The position numbers and the translations under genes are program-made. Below are positions 44,901 through 55,021 of a DNA stretch of 64,000 nt, in pieces (positions within the stretch are counted from its first letter, which is position 1; each line of letters starts with the position of its first letter). Source of the DNA: Shinella pollutisoli. GTDB lineage: Bacteria; Pseudomonadota; Alphaproteobacteria; Rhizobiales; Rhizobiaceae. The notes beneath the pieces are model-generated. The model ran no database searches. It worked only from the letters and a program-made list of their open reading frames with translations, and had not been told where the DNA came from. Location: positions 153,087-217,086 of the forward strand of contig NZ_JANFDG010000006.1 of NCBI RefSeq assembly GCF_024609765.1, read 5' to 3'.

Positions 44901-45272
44901 GTGGTTGCCGTCGCGGTCGAGGCCGTTCATGACGGCATTGAGGAAGTCGGCGTTCGACCAGCCGCCGATGCCGTTCGGATGGGCGGAGATGTTGGGCGCG
45001 AAGAATTTCCCGATCGCCGTCTGCATCTCCATGCCGCCGGAGAGCAGCCCCGTGTTGTCGCCGGAGCCGTGGCAGGCGCCGCAGCCGGCGGCGCTGAACA
45101 TGTAGCGGCCGTTGTCGGCGTCGGGCTTGTAGGTGGAGAAGGCGTCGGCCGCGAAGGGATCGCGGGCCGAGGCCCCTGCCGGACAGAGGACGGCGAGCGC
45201 GAGGCCGGCCGCTGCCGCAAGCCGGACGGCGAAGCGGCGCGAGCGCGGGAAGTCTGGTGCGAACATGCTCAT
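41985..45272 (-). CDS. Four-haem-motif cytochrome c fused to a DUF4384-like domain, 1095 aa
   Basis: Large exported protein with four CXXCH haem attachment motifs: Cys64 (CGACH), Cys208 (CGDCH), Cys344 (CRNCH) and Cys727 (CFDCH). The first two reside in a tandem class-I cytochrome module resembling dihaem alcohol-dehydrogenase subunits. Residues about 430-720 show no domain I recognise. The C-terminal part (about 965-1075: LALRVPSTTAKVGDKLSFEL, then VEIIPDVMIGNTVLNPGEQR) matches DUF4384. The signal region contains RSRRFAVRLAAAAGLALAVL, which has a twin-arginine look. Neighbours suggest electrons come from the flavocytochrome upstream. Confidence 0.87.
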   Translation of the reverse strand: MSMFAPDFPRSRRFAVRLAAAAGLALAVLCPAGASARDPFAADAFSTYKPDADNGRYMFSAAGCGACHGSGDNTGLLSGGMEMQTAIGKFFAPNISAHPNGIGGWSNADFLNAVMNGLDRDGNHLYPVMPYTSYGGMKPEDVLDMKAYIETLPQSDAVSKEHEIAFPFSRQTTITLWKRSHFTVAAYQPREETQMERGRYLVENVGGCGDCHTPRTTTYGLDLARAYEGEKGLTGAVAPDITKARMSGLASFEVFTRGLIEDGKKLSGSPLSDPVMRRIAQGLSVLSDEDRQAMYAFLADREVKATPVATSTEPVCSEATAEASLGGGNAEAAAAADAFIGKYCRNCHGPGESSQGSFPSGDLASIAANAAFVTPGNAAKSLLYTSVTSGRMPLGKRPSDEEVQTLATWINSLAEADIQTAAVTKVERSRPMIGYRDFIELALRDISKVDERDQPFMRYFSYRDQYNGMMGCETHATFLKRMTVLAGGFKKLLNSLSYGPNLVIPEEVEGSDGLLVRVDIRDLEWSVDDYDFLINEYFYGVDPTSDASLHALAKATETQLPIMRIDWFMSNGARPKVYNRLMKLPTHIRELETRFKIDVDQNIHRGRVLRAGFADGSSGVSDHNRMLERHDMPFGGYYWKSYDFGGDVGRQVLKRFPHGPKELKLEAGLQSFEHDGGEMVFSLPNGLQGYYLSTAEGAQLDVGPTAIVSFRKRPIGKGVEIINARSCFDCHYDGILSKRDQIREHIETSTLFSKDQQDVLLALYVPQEELDEAYKRDRERFVAALDHLGITEPTPDGGKTSLKAPGGAEIFTYFADKYEDELNFEQLAAEFDMTPEQFASDIRRLTDVNALRVGIDWVATLESGATIPRVEVEDQFAYMLEPLMQLRPLKRGANVDVANAGSGAYQAQGDAGHQADAYQQSAQGEAASGDQYAGAVAYPVPAYKQDDKAQAEKVKLALRVPSTTAKVGDKLSFELSTNHACELQVMYVEDTGNVEIIPDVMIGNTVLNPGEQRLIPQPGTGDLTFDSPSSAETMVAFCRAGGLGDQKLTAEKARELVASSRQPPTKGLAINLAKQAEKDNGAAGVQMVTFEIRDY

Positions 45273-45322
45273 GGCTTGTTCCTTTCGCTCCGATGGAGGC
45301 CGGCGCGCCGGCTGGAAGACTG

Positions 45323-46597
45323 TCAACGAAACTCGAAACGCTCGAACTCGACGCGGCGCGGCGGCTTGCCGAGCTCCTTCAATCCCTTCTCGATGGCGAG
45401 CCGCAACGGCGGCGGGCCGCAGAACCACAGGTCGGCCTCGCCCGGGTCGATCGGCGCGCCGGCGACGAGCTTGGCCGCGTCGAAGCGGCCGTCGGTCGCG
45501 GAGTTGTGCAGCACGAAGCTGAAGTTGCCGAGCTTTTCGGCCTGCGTGCGGAAGGTGTCGAGGCCGATCGCCTCGGCACCGTCGCGCACGCAATAGACCA
45601 TGTGGATGTCCTGCCCCTCGTCGCCCGTAAGCCGGCTCGCCATGGCGAGGAACGGCGTGACGCCGATGCCGCCGGCAAGCCAGATCTGCTTGCTTCCGCC
45701 GCGCCTGTGGTTGAAATGGCCGTAGCCGCCTTCGAGCGTCAGCCGGTCGCCGACGGCGACGGCCTCGCGCAGGGCCCTGGTGTAGTCGCCGAGCGGCTTG
45801 ATGGCGAAGCGCACCGTGCCGTCGTCCTCGATCCCCGCGATCGTGAAGGGATGCGGCTCGCGCAGCCCGCTCTTGTCGACGCGGAAGAAGCCGAACTGAC
45901 CGGGCAGCGCCGAGAGCTTCCGCCCGGCGGGTTTCGCCGTGATGATGGTCGCGCCGTCGTGGCGGTGGACGTCGACCACCTCGTAGCGGCGGGTGCGCAG
46001 CCAGGGCAGGAGCTGGGTGTAGAGGTAGCTCGCGATGCCGATCGCCGCGAAGAGGTTGAGATAGGTCGCCAGCAGCGCCGTGCCGTCATAGGGCCGCTTG
46101 ATGAACATCTGATGGAAGGCGACGAGGATGAAGAGGATGCCGATGAAACGGTGCGTCACGCGCCAGTAGTGATAGGGGAACTGCAGGCGCGTCTTCGGGA
46201 TCACCTTCACGAGGCTCAGCACGATCAGGAAGACGAAGCCGTAGAAGGCCCATTCGCCGAGCGTCGCGGCGAGGATGTTGAGGCCGCTCGTCACCGCGAG
46301 GCCCTGGAAATCCGGCGTCACGAAATAGTGAACGCCGATGAGACAGAGGATGGCGATGCCGAGCTTGCGGTGGAAGTGGTAGATGCGGTCGAGGCCGCCG
46401 AACAGCTTTTCCACCACCGGCGGGCGGGTCGCCATGAACTGGGCGATGGCCATGGCGACGAAGGCCATGGAGGAGGCCATCAGCGAGAAGGTGGTTCCCG
46501 GATTGGTATGGCTGACGGCCGGAACGGCGATGAGGCCCGCAAGGGCGACCAGGATCGTTGCCACGATGGAACCCGCAGTCAATTTCCACCCCCTCAA
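45323..46597 (-). CDS. Ferric-reductase-type flavocytochrome (FRD/NOX-like)
   Basis: About 424 residues. Six transmembrane helices at the N-terminus carry histidines suited to two b haems (RIYHFHRKLGIAILCLIGVH, then WRVTHRFIGILFILVAFHQM). The cytoplasmic half has an FAD motif (REPHPFTIAG) and an NAD(P)H-binding segment (WLAGGIGVTPFLAMASRL), ending FCGPPPLRLAIEKGLK. It should pass electrons from NAD(P)H across the membrane. The start, apparently TTG at 46597, is uncertain; an internal GTG is possible. Fifty bases separate it from the cytochrome gene downstream, consistent with one operon. Confidence 0.88.
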   Translation of the reverse strand: MRGWKLTAGSIVATILVALAGLIAVPAVSHTNPGTTFSLMASSMAFVAMAIAQFMATRPPVVEKLFGGLDRIYHFHRKLGIAILCLIGVHYFVTPDFQGLAVTSGLNILAATLGEWAFYGFVFLIVLSLVKVIPKTRLQFPYHYWRVTHRFIGILFILVAFHQMFIKRPYDGTALLATYLNLFAAIGIASYLYTQLLPWLRTRRYEVVDVHRHDGATIITAKPAGRKLSALPGQFGFFRVDKSGLREPHPFTIAGIEDDGTVRFAIKPLGDYTRALREAVAVGDRLTLEGGYGHFNHRRGGSKQIWLAGGIGVTPFLAMASRLTGDEGQDIHMVYCVRDGAEAIGLDTFRTQAEKLGNFSFVLHNSATDGRFDAAKLVAGAPIDPGEADLWFCGPPPLRLAIEKGLKELGKPPRRVEFERFEFR

Positions 46598-46719
46598 GCG
46601 AAACCGGACCGGTCGGCCTATGCCGCGGGCATGCTGTCAATGCCCATGACGTTCGTCAACCGCAATCCTCCTATCGACGGGCGGCGCGTCGGCTTTATTC
46701 GGGAGGAAGGAGGCAACGG

Positions 46720-46742
46720 AAAAAGGCGCCTTGCGGCGCCTT
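46720..46742 (-). terminator. Rho-independent terminator
   Basis: On the minus strand AAGGCGCC-GCAA-GGCGCCTT runs into TTTCC, with a T run of five including the stem end. It lies about 30 bases after the stop of the small exported protein at 46774 and separates it from the ferric-reductase gene. Confidence 0.92.
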
Positions 46743-46773
46743 CCGGGTCAGGGGCGGAGGGGTGGCCCGCCGC

Positions 46774-47028
46774 TCAGGGCGACATCGCCTCGAGCGCCTG
46801 GCGGGCGCGCTCGGCGAGCGGATGATCGGGATGGCGGGCGATGAAGAGCTCGAGCGCGGCGCGCGTTCCCTTCGCGCTCAGGACCTCGTACTCGGCCGCG
46901 ACCGCCGCGTCGGGGTCGCCCGGCGGGCGCATTCCGCCGGCCTTGCCGGCCGCCGTAGACGAAGCGGCAAGGCCGAAAGCTACGCTCAAGCCGCATAAGG
47001 CAAACATTAACTTCCGGCAGAATAGCAT
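46774..47028 (-). CDS. Small exported hypothetical protein, 84 aa
   Basis: The first 27 residues form a signal peptide (LMFALCGLSVAFGLAASSTA, cleavage after AAG). The mature peptide is about 55 residues, helical, with AAVAAEYEVLSAKGTRAALE and LFIARHPDHPLAERARQALE, resembling a single TPR or Sel1-like hairpin. No family was recognised. It is divergent from the serralysin gene and ended by a clear terminator, so it is not part of the caspase operon, but it may be functionally linked to it. Confidence 0.75.
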   Translation of the reverse strand: MLFCRKLMFALCGLSVAFGLAASSTAAGKAGGMRPPGDPDAAVAAEYEVLSAKGTRAALELFIARHPDHPLAERARQALEAMSP

Positions 47029-47178
47029 GTGGACCTCGTTCGTCGTTGTGCAAGAGTATGATGACTTTCATGGCTTTTTACGGGCGATTCGGGTCGCAGG
47101 ACCATTGTTCGCGCGGTTGACGCCCGTTCAATACTTCGCCCGGGCGTTCCAACCGGATTTTTATAGGGGGATATTTCA

Positions 47179-48678
47179 ATGACAGGCACCGGCAAGACCA
47201 CGAAGACGATCGGTCTCACGTCCAGCAATTCGATCAATGGCGTCCTGTCCGGCTATGCGTGGGCCGGCGGTTCGATCACCTATGCCTTTCCCACGTCGTG
47301 GAGCACCTACGGCGGCAGCGACTACAGCGGCGACAACGAGCACCTGAACGGCTTCGGTGTGTTCTCCGCCAGCCAGAAGGCGGCGGCCAGGTACATGCTC
47401 GACAACGCGTTCGGCAGCAGCGCCAACAACGGCTTCTCCGTCGAGGGCTTCACCAACCTCAGGATCGGTGCGGGCAGCAATTCGAGCGCGAACCTGCGCT
47501 TCGCCATGTCCAACGACCCCGAGGCCGCATGGGCCTACTATCCGTCGGAATCGGAGGAGGGCGGCGACCTCTGGTTCGGCTATGAATACAACGACGACAC
47601 GCCGGTGGCCGGCAACTACGAGTGGACGACGATCCTGCACGAGATCGGCCACGCGCTCGGCCTGAAGCACGGGCACGAGAACGAGGGCAAGTTCAAGAGC
47701 CTGCCGTTCCACGTCGATTCGATGGAATATTCCATCATGACCTACCGGGCCTATATCGGCGCGCCGGTCAGCGGGGGCTACGGGAACGAGGAATACGGCT
47801 ATGCCCAGACCTACATGATGCTCGACATCGCCGCCCTGCAGCGCATGTACGGCGCGGACTTCTCGACCAATTCCGGCAAGACCGTCTACAAGTGGAAGCC
47901 CGGCAGCGGCGACACCTACGTCAACGGCAAGGTCGGCATCGACGCGGCCTCCGGCGCGGATGCCAACCGCATCTTCGCCACCATCTGGGACGGCGGCGGC
48001 ACCGACACCTACGACCTCACCGCCTACAGCAGCGGCGTCCGGATCGACCTGCGTCCCGGCAAGCACTCCGTCTTCAGCGACGCCCAGCTCGCCTTCCTCG
48101 GCGGCGGGCCGAACGACGGCTTCGCCCGCGGCAACATCTTCAACGCGCTCCTCTACAAGGGCGACGTGCGCTCGCTGATCGAGAACGCGAAGGGCGGCAG
48201 CGGCGGCGACCTGATCGCCGGCAACCAGGCGCGCAACACGCTCTACGGCAACGGCGGCAACGATAAGCTCTACGGCTTCTCCGGCAGCGATAAGCTATCC
48301 GGCGGCAGCGGCCACGACAAGCTCTACGGCGGCACGGGCAAGGACAAGCTCTACGGCAATTCCGGCAACGACCGGCTCTCGGGCGGATCGGGCAATGACC
48401 GGCTCGACGGCGGCAAGGGCAACGACAAGCTCACCGGCGGCTCGGGCGCGGACGACTTCGTCTTCCGGAAGGGCTACGGCCGAGACACGATCGTCGATTT
48501 CAAGAACAATGTCGACGACATCGACCTGCGCTCCTACGGCTTCTCGAAGGTCAGCCAGGTGCTTTCCAGGGCCGATCAGGTGGGCAGCGACGTCCATATC
48601 GAGCTGTCGTCGACGGACGTCATCATCATCGAGGACTTCCGCCTGAAGAATCTCGATTCCAAGGACTTCCTGCTCTGA
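47179..48678 (+). CDS. RTX serralysin-type zinc metalloprotease
   Basis: 499-residue secreted protease. The zinc motif HEIGHALGLKHGH gives ligands His154, His158 and His164 with Glu155 as base; the Met-turn is SIMTY at 185-189. There is no Sec signal, as expected for type I secretion. Residues about 355-425 carry RTX-type repeats (GNGGNDKLYGFSGSDKLSGG; GGTGKDKLYG), which bind calcium outside the cell. The C-terminus ends DSKDFLL, fitting a type I secretion signal. No ABC exporter, membrane-fusion or inhibitor gene is nearby. Confidence 0.96.
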   Translation: MTGTGKTTKTIGLTSSNSINGVLSGYAWAGGSITYAFPTSWSTYGGSDYSGDNEHLNGFGVFSASQKAAARYMLDNAFGSSANNGFSVEGFTNLRIGAGSNSSANLRFAMSNDPEAAWAYYPSESEEGGDLWFGYEYNDDTPVAGNYEWTTILHEIGHALGLKHGHENEGKFKSLPFHVDSMEYSIMTYRAYIGAPVSGGYGNEEYGYAQTYMMLDIAALQRMYGADFSTNSGKTVYKWKPGSGDTYVNGKVGIDAASGADANRIFATIWDGGGTDTYDLTAYSSGVRIDLRPGKHSVFSDAQLAFLGGGPNDGFARGNIFNALLYKGDVRSLIENAKGGSGGDLIAGNQARNTLYGNGGNDKLYGFSGSDKLSGGSGHDKLYGGTGKDKLYGNSGNDRLSGGSGNDRLDGGKGNDKLTGGSGADDFVFRKGYGRDTIVDFKNNVDDIDLRSYGFSKVSQVLSRADQVGSDVHIELSSTDVIIIEDFRLKNLDSKDFLL

Positions 48679-48747
48679 CGGACCGTCGCCGGCGCTTGCA
48701 TTGAAAGCGCAAAGCATGCAAAGCACGCGCATCAGGAACACGACCGG

Positions 48748-49647
48748 ATGCCGCCCATGACCGTGAGTTCGAGAACGCCCCGCCCGATCGACCATCTGGT
48801 GCTGCCGGTCTCGGACCTCGCGGTGGCGCGGGCGCGGCTTGCCGCGCTCGGCTTCACCGTGGCGCCGGACGCGCGCCACCCCTTCGGCACGGAGAACTGC
48901 TGCGTCTTCCTCGCCGACGGCAGCTATCTGGAGCCGCTCGGCATCGCCAACCGCGAGGAATGCGAGGCGGCGGCGCTCGCCGGCAATTCCTTCGTTTCGC
49001 GCGACCAGGCCTTCCGCTTCCGCCGCGGCCTGGAAGGCTTTTCGGGCATCGCCATGGCGACCGGCGATGCGGCGGCCGACGACGCGCGCTACCGCGCGGC
49101 GGGGCTTTGCGGCGGCGCCATGCTGGAATTCTCCCGCGGCATGCTGCTGCCGGACGGCGGCAAGGCCACCGGCAGCTTCCGGCTCGCCTTCGCGGCCGAC
49201 GCCCGTTCGCCCGATTTCTTCTTCTTCGCCTCCGAGCGCGTCGTCGCGCTGCCGTCGGACCGCGCGGCGCTGGAGCGCCACGAGAACGGCGTCGTCGCGC
49301 TCGCCGAGGCGGTGCTGTCCGAGCAGAACCCGACGGACTTCCAGTATCTCCTGCAGGAGGCGGCCGACGAGCGCGAGGTCGAGGCGCTCTCCTTCGGCAT
49401 GTCGGTGGAGACGCCGCGCGGGCGCATCACCGTGCTGAACGCCGCCGGCCTCGAAGGCTTCTACGGGATCGCGCCCGCCGGCGGCGACCGCGGCCTCAAG
49501 GGCGAGGCGGTCGTCTTCCGCGTCGCGGACCTTTCACACTGTCGTCATATGCTTCTGGCACGCGGCATTGCCTTCACGGAGCGGGACGACCGTCTCCTCG
49601 TGCCGCCCGCCCCCGGGCAGGGCGTCCTTTTCGTCTTCGGAGAATGA
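48748..49647 (+). CDS. VOC/glyoxalase-superfamily protein
   Basis: 299-residue protein with paired vicinal-oxygen-chelate modules. The first begins [20 protein letters not shown], with [20 protein letters not shown]; the second starts near [20 protein letters not shown]. The family includes metal-dependent isomerases and dioxygenases, but ligand positions are not clear enough to assign a reaction. The first ATG at 48748 is used; 48757 is an alternative. The stop is separated from the kdsA start by one base, so the two are coupled, giving this protein a possible link with cell-envelope sugar metabolism. Confidence 0.85.
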   Translation: MPPMTVSSRTPRPIDHLVLPVSDLAVARARLAALGFTVAPDARHPFGTENCCVFLADGSYLEPLGIANREECEAAALAGNSFVSRDQAFRFRRGLEGFSGIAMATGDAAADDARYRAAGLCGGAMLEFSRGMLLPDGGKATGSFRLAFAADARSPDFFFFASERVVALPSDRAALERHENGVVALAEAVLSEQNPTDFQYLLQEAADEREVEALSFGMSVETPRGRITVLNAAGLEGFYGIAPAGGDRGLKGEAVVFRVADLSHCRHMLLARGIAFTERDDRLLVPPAPGQGVLFVFGE

Positions 49648-49648
49648 C

Positions 49649-50488
49649 ATGAAAGCCAATTCCACCGTAATCGCCGGCGCGGGCGAGAAGTCCGTGAGCT
49701 TCTCGCAGGCCGGCCGTCTCGCGCTGATCGCCGGCCCCTGCCAGATGGAGAGCCGCGACCACGCCTACATGATCGCCGGCGCGCTCTCCGAGCTTTGTGC
49801 GAAGCTCGGCATCGGCCTCGTCTACAAGTCCTCCTTCGACAAGGCGAACCGCACCTCGCTGTCCGGCAAGCGCGGCATCGGCCTGGAGAAGGCGATGGAG
49901 ATCTTCGCCGACCTCAAGACGGATTTCGGCTTCCCGGTGCTGACCGACATCCATACCGAGGAACAGTGCGGCCTCGTCGCGCCGACGGTCGACATCCTGC
50001 AGATCCCGGCCTTCCTCTGCCGCCAGACCGACCTTCTCGTCGCAGCCGCGAAGACCGGCCGGGTGATCAACGTCAAGAAGGGCCAGTTCCTCGCCCCCTG
50101 GGACATGAAGAACGTGCTCGCCAAGTTCACCGAGAGCGGCAATCCGAACGTGCTGCTCTGCGAGCGCGGCGCCTCCTTCGGCTACAACACGCTCGTCTCC
50201 GACATGCGCTCGCTGCCGATCATGGCCGGGCTTGGCGCGCCGGTCGTGTTCGACGCGACCCATTCGGTGCAGCAGCCGGGCGGGCAGGGCGGTTCCTCCG
50301 GCGGCCAGCGCGAGTTCGTCGAGACGCTGGCGCGCGCGGCCGTCGCCGTCGGCGTCGCCGGCGTCTTCATCGAGACGCACGAGGATCCGGACAACGCCCC
50401 CTCCGACGGGCCGAACATGGTGCCTCTCAAGGACATGCCGCGGCTCCTGGAGAAGCTCCTCGCCTTCGACGCGGTGGCGAAGGCGTGA
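49649..50488 (+). CDS. kdsA: 3-deoxy-8-phosphooctulonate synthase
   Basis: Condenses phosphoenolpyruvate with arabinose 5-phosphate to form KDO 8-phosphate for lipopolysaccharide. The 279-residue product shows [45 protein letters not shown] and the [14 protein letters not shown] end typical of KdsA. The phosphoenolpyruvate-binding segment [13 protein letters not shown] is intact. It lies immediately after the VOC gene and 92 bp before eno, which supplies its substrate. Confidence 0.97.
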   Translation: MKANSTVIAGAGEKSVSFSQAGRLALIAGPCQMESRDHAYMIAGALSELCAKLGIGLVYKSSFDKANRTSLSGKRGIGLEKAMEIFADLKTDFGFPVLTDIHTEEQCGLVAPTVDILQIPAFLCRQTDLLVAAAKTGRVINVKKGQFLAPWDMKNVLAKFTESGNPNVLLCERGASFGYNTLVSDMRSLPIMAGLGAPVVFDATHSVQQPGGQGGSSGGQREFVETLARAAVAVGVAGVFIETHEDPDNAPSDGPNMVPLKDMPRLLEKLLAFDAVAKA

Positions 50489-50559
50489 GGGGCCGGCCGG
50501 GACATCCGGCATTGTAATTTCCCGGCGATCGGCTAAGACAGATTTCAATCGATTTATAA

Positions 50560-51855
<1,296 letters not shown>

Positions 51856-51865
51856 GAAGGGGCTG

Positions 51866-52013
51866 CCCCTCATCCCGCTGCCGGGACCTCTCCCCGCAAG
51901 CGGGGACAAGGGGCATGCCGGATCCGTTTCCCGGCTTTCGGGAAAGCATCGCCAAGCCTTCCTTCTCCCCGCTTGCGGGGAGAAGGTGCCGGCAGGCGGA
52001 TGAGGGGCCGGTT
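51866..52013. repeat. RIME-like palindromic element, copy 3
   Basis: Opens GCCCCTCATCCCGCTGCCGG and closes GCCGGCAGGCGGATGAGGGG; two GGGGAGAAGG/CTTCTCCCC arms lie inside. The 3' half (CCTTCTCCCCGCTTGCGGGG) is nearly the same as in copy 1 at 298-417. It fills the eno-ftsB gap. Confidence 0.82.
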
Positions 52014-52096
52014 TTTCCCCTGCCCTCCGTCGTGGTCAACGGTCGGTTAACCGCTTGCCGCTAAGCTCGTCCCCGTATTGCGTATCGGGGTACCGC

Positions 52097-52405
52097 ATGT
52101 GGACCAAACATCACAAGAAGCGCAGGTTCGGCCGGCTGGTTCTTCCGGCGATCACCGTCGCTTTTCTCTCCTACTTCGGCTATCATTCGATCCACGGCGA
52201 TTTCGGCCTGGAGGGAATGGAGGAGTTCGAGCGCCAGCGGGTGGAGCGCCAGGCACGCCTGGACGTGCTCGTCCGCCAGCGCCAGATACTGGAGAAAGAG
52301 GTCGCGCTGATGAGCGACGGGTCGCTGGAACGCGACATGCTGGACGAGAAGGCGCGCTTCTCCCTGAACCTTTCGCGTGCCGACGAGATCGTCATTTTCC
52401 ACTGA
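52097..52405 (+). CDS. ftsB: Septum formation initiator, FtsB/DivIC family
   Basis: 102-residue single-pass membrane protein. The transmembrane helix is at about residues 12-30 (LVLPAITVAFLSYFGYHSIH), followed by a coiled coil (EEFERQRVERQARLDVLVRQ). It then ends with DMLDEKARFSLNLSRADEIV, a segment typical of the family. Acts in the periplasm in the FtsQLB divisome complex. The ATG at 52097 gives the usual length. Located between eno and pdhA, as in many alphaproteobacteria. Confidence 0.94.
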   Translation: MWTKHHKKRRFGRLVLPAITVAFLSYFGYHSIHGDFGLEGMEEFERQRVERQARLDVLVRQRQILEKEVALMSDGSLERDMLDEKARFSLNLSRADEIVIFH

Positions 52406-52413
52406 CGGAGTGG

Positions 52414-52434
52414 ATTAACCGGAATTCGGTTAAT
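52414..52434. promoter_or_regulatory. Inverted repeat upstream of pdhA
   Basis: ATTAACCG and CGGTTAAT form perfect eight-base arms around GAATT, nine bases after the ftsB stop and 120 bases before pdhA. A regulator site for the pdh operon is possible; it could also be the ftsB 3' hairpin. A related CGGTTAACCG palindrome occurs near 52044. Confidence 0.5.
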
Positions 52435-52554
52435 CAAAAATCCCCGTTCAGAATCAGATGTTTGTGGCGAATACAAGGCATGCAAATATAGCATTGCTGC
52501 TCGGTTCATTCTCCCCTATGGTTTCCGCAACCGACAAACAATGGGGAGGAAGGG

Positions 52555-53589
52555 ATGGCTCCGCGTAAATCCGCGTCCACGTCCAGCCGCAAGACTGCGA
52601 AGAAGGATTTCAACGGCGACATCATCGCCGATTTCTCCAAGGAAGACGATCTCAAGGCCTATCGCGAGATGCTCTTGATCCGGCGTTTCGAGGAGAAGGC
52701 CGGCCAGCTCTACGGCATGGGCTTCATCGGCGGCTTCTGTCACCTCTACATCGGCCAGGAGGCCGTCGTCGTCGGCATGCAGATGGCGCTGAAGGACGGC
52801 GACCAGGTCATCACCGGCTACCGCGACCACGGCCACATGCTCGCCTGCGGGATGAGCGCGCGCGGCGTGATGGCGGAGCTGACCGGACGCCGCGGCGGCC
52901 TTTCCAAGGGCAAGGGCGGCTCCATGCACATGTTCTCCAAGGAGAAGAACTTCTACGGCGGCCACGGCATCGTCGGCGCGCAGGTCTCGCTCGGCACGGG
53001 GCTCGCCTTCGCCAACCGCTACCGCGGCAACGACAACGTCTCGCTCGCCTATTTCGGCGACGGCGCGGCCAACCAGGGCCAGGTCTACGAGAGCTTCAAC
53101 ATGGCGGCTCTCTGGAAGCTGCCGGTCGTCTACATCATCGAGAACAACCGCTACGCCATGGGCACCGCCGTCTCGCGCGCCTCCGCCCAGACCGACTTCT
53201 CCGAGCGCGGCGCCTCCTTCGGCATCCCCGGCTACCAGGTCGACGGCATGGACGTGCGCGCGGTCAAGGCCGCCGGCGACGAGGCGGTGGAACATTGCCG
53301 CTCCGGCAAGGGTCCGATCATCCTCGAAATGCTGACCTATCGCTATCGCGGCCATTCCATGTCGGACCCCGCGAAGTACCGCTCCAAGGACGAGGTGCAG
53401 AAGATGCGCTCGGAGCACGACCCGATCGAGCAGGTGCGCGCGCGCCTCCTCGACAAGGGCTGGGCGAGCGAGGACGATCTCAAGCGGATCGACAAGGACG
53501 TCCGCGACATCGTCGCCGACAGCGCCGATTTCGCGCAGTCCGATCCGGAGCCGGATGTCTCCGAACTCTATACCGACATCCTGCTGTAA
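52555..53589 (+). CDS. pdhA: Pyruvate dehydrogenase E1 component, alpha subunit
   Basis: With PdhB forms the E1 heterotetramer that decarboxylates pyruvate using thiamine diphosphate. The 344-residue product has LIRRFEEKAGQLYGMGFIGG, the ThDP-binding GDGAANQGQVYESFNMAALW ending with NNRYAMGT, and the phosphorylation-loop-like YRYRGHSMSDPAKYRSKDEV. A GGGGAGGAAGG Shine-Dalgarno precedes the ATG. The preceding N-terminal basic tract (KSASTSSRKTAKKD) is normal for rhizobia. It heads the pdhABC operon. Confidence 0.98.
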   Translation: MAPRKSASTSSRKTAKKDFNGDIIADFSKEDDLKAYREMLLIRRFEEKAGQLYGMGFIGGFCHLYIGQEAVVVGMQMALKDGDQVITGYRDHGHMLACGMSARGVMAELTGRRGGLSKGKGGSMHMFSKEKNFYGGHGIVGAQVSLGTGLAFANRYRGNDNVSLAYFGDGAANQGQVYESFNMAALWKLPVVYIIENNRYAMGTAVSRASAQTDFSERGASFGIPGYQVDGMDVRAVKAAGDEAVEHCRSGKGPIILEMLTYRYRGHSMSDPAKYRSKDEVQKMRSEHDPIEQVRARLLDKGWASEDDLKRIDKDVRDIVADSADFAQSDPEPDVSELYTDILL

Positions 53590-53607
53590 TCCGGGGAGGG
53601 ACGACAT

Positions 53608-55005
<1,398 letters not shown>

Positions 55006-55021
55006 GGGGAGGGCTTCCAAA

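Noticed and set aside
41058..45596. A 1512-codon open frame on the plus strand across the OmpA and cytochrome genes
   Set aside because: It is antisense to well-supported genes with signal peptides, haem motifs and overlaps; the composition is the R/A/G/E/H-rich pattern of antisense GC-rich DNA and matches no family.
48200..48470. A tandem DNA repeat or CRISPR-like array in the serralysin gene
   Set aside because: The periodicity is that of RTX codons (GGxGxDxL) and lacks identical repeats with unique spacers.
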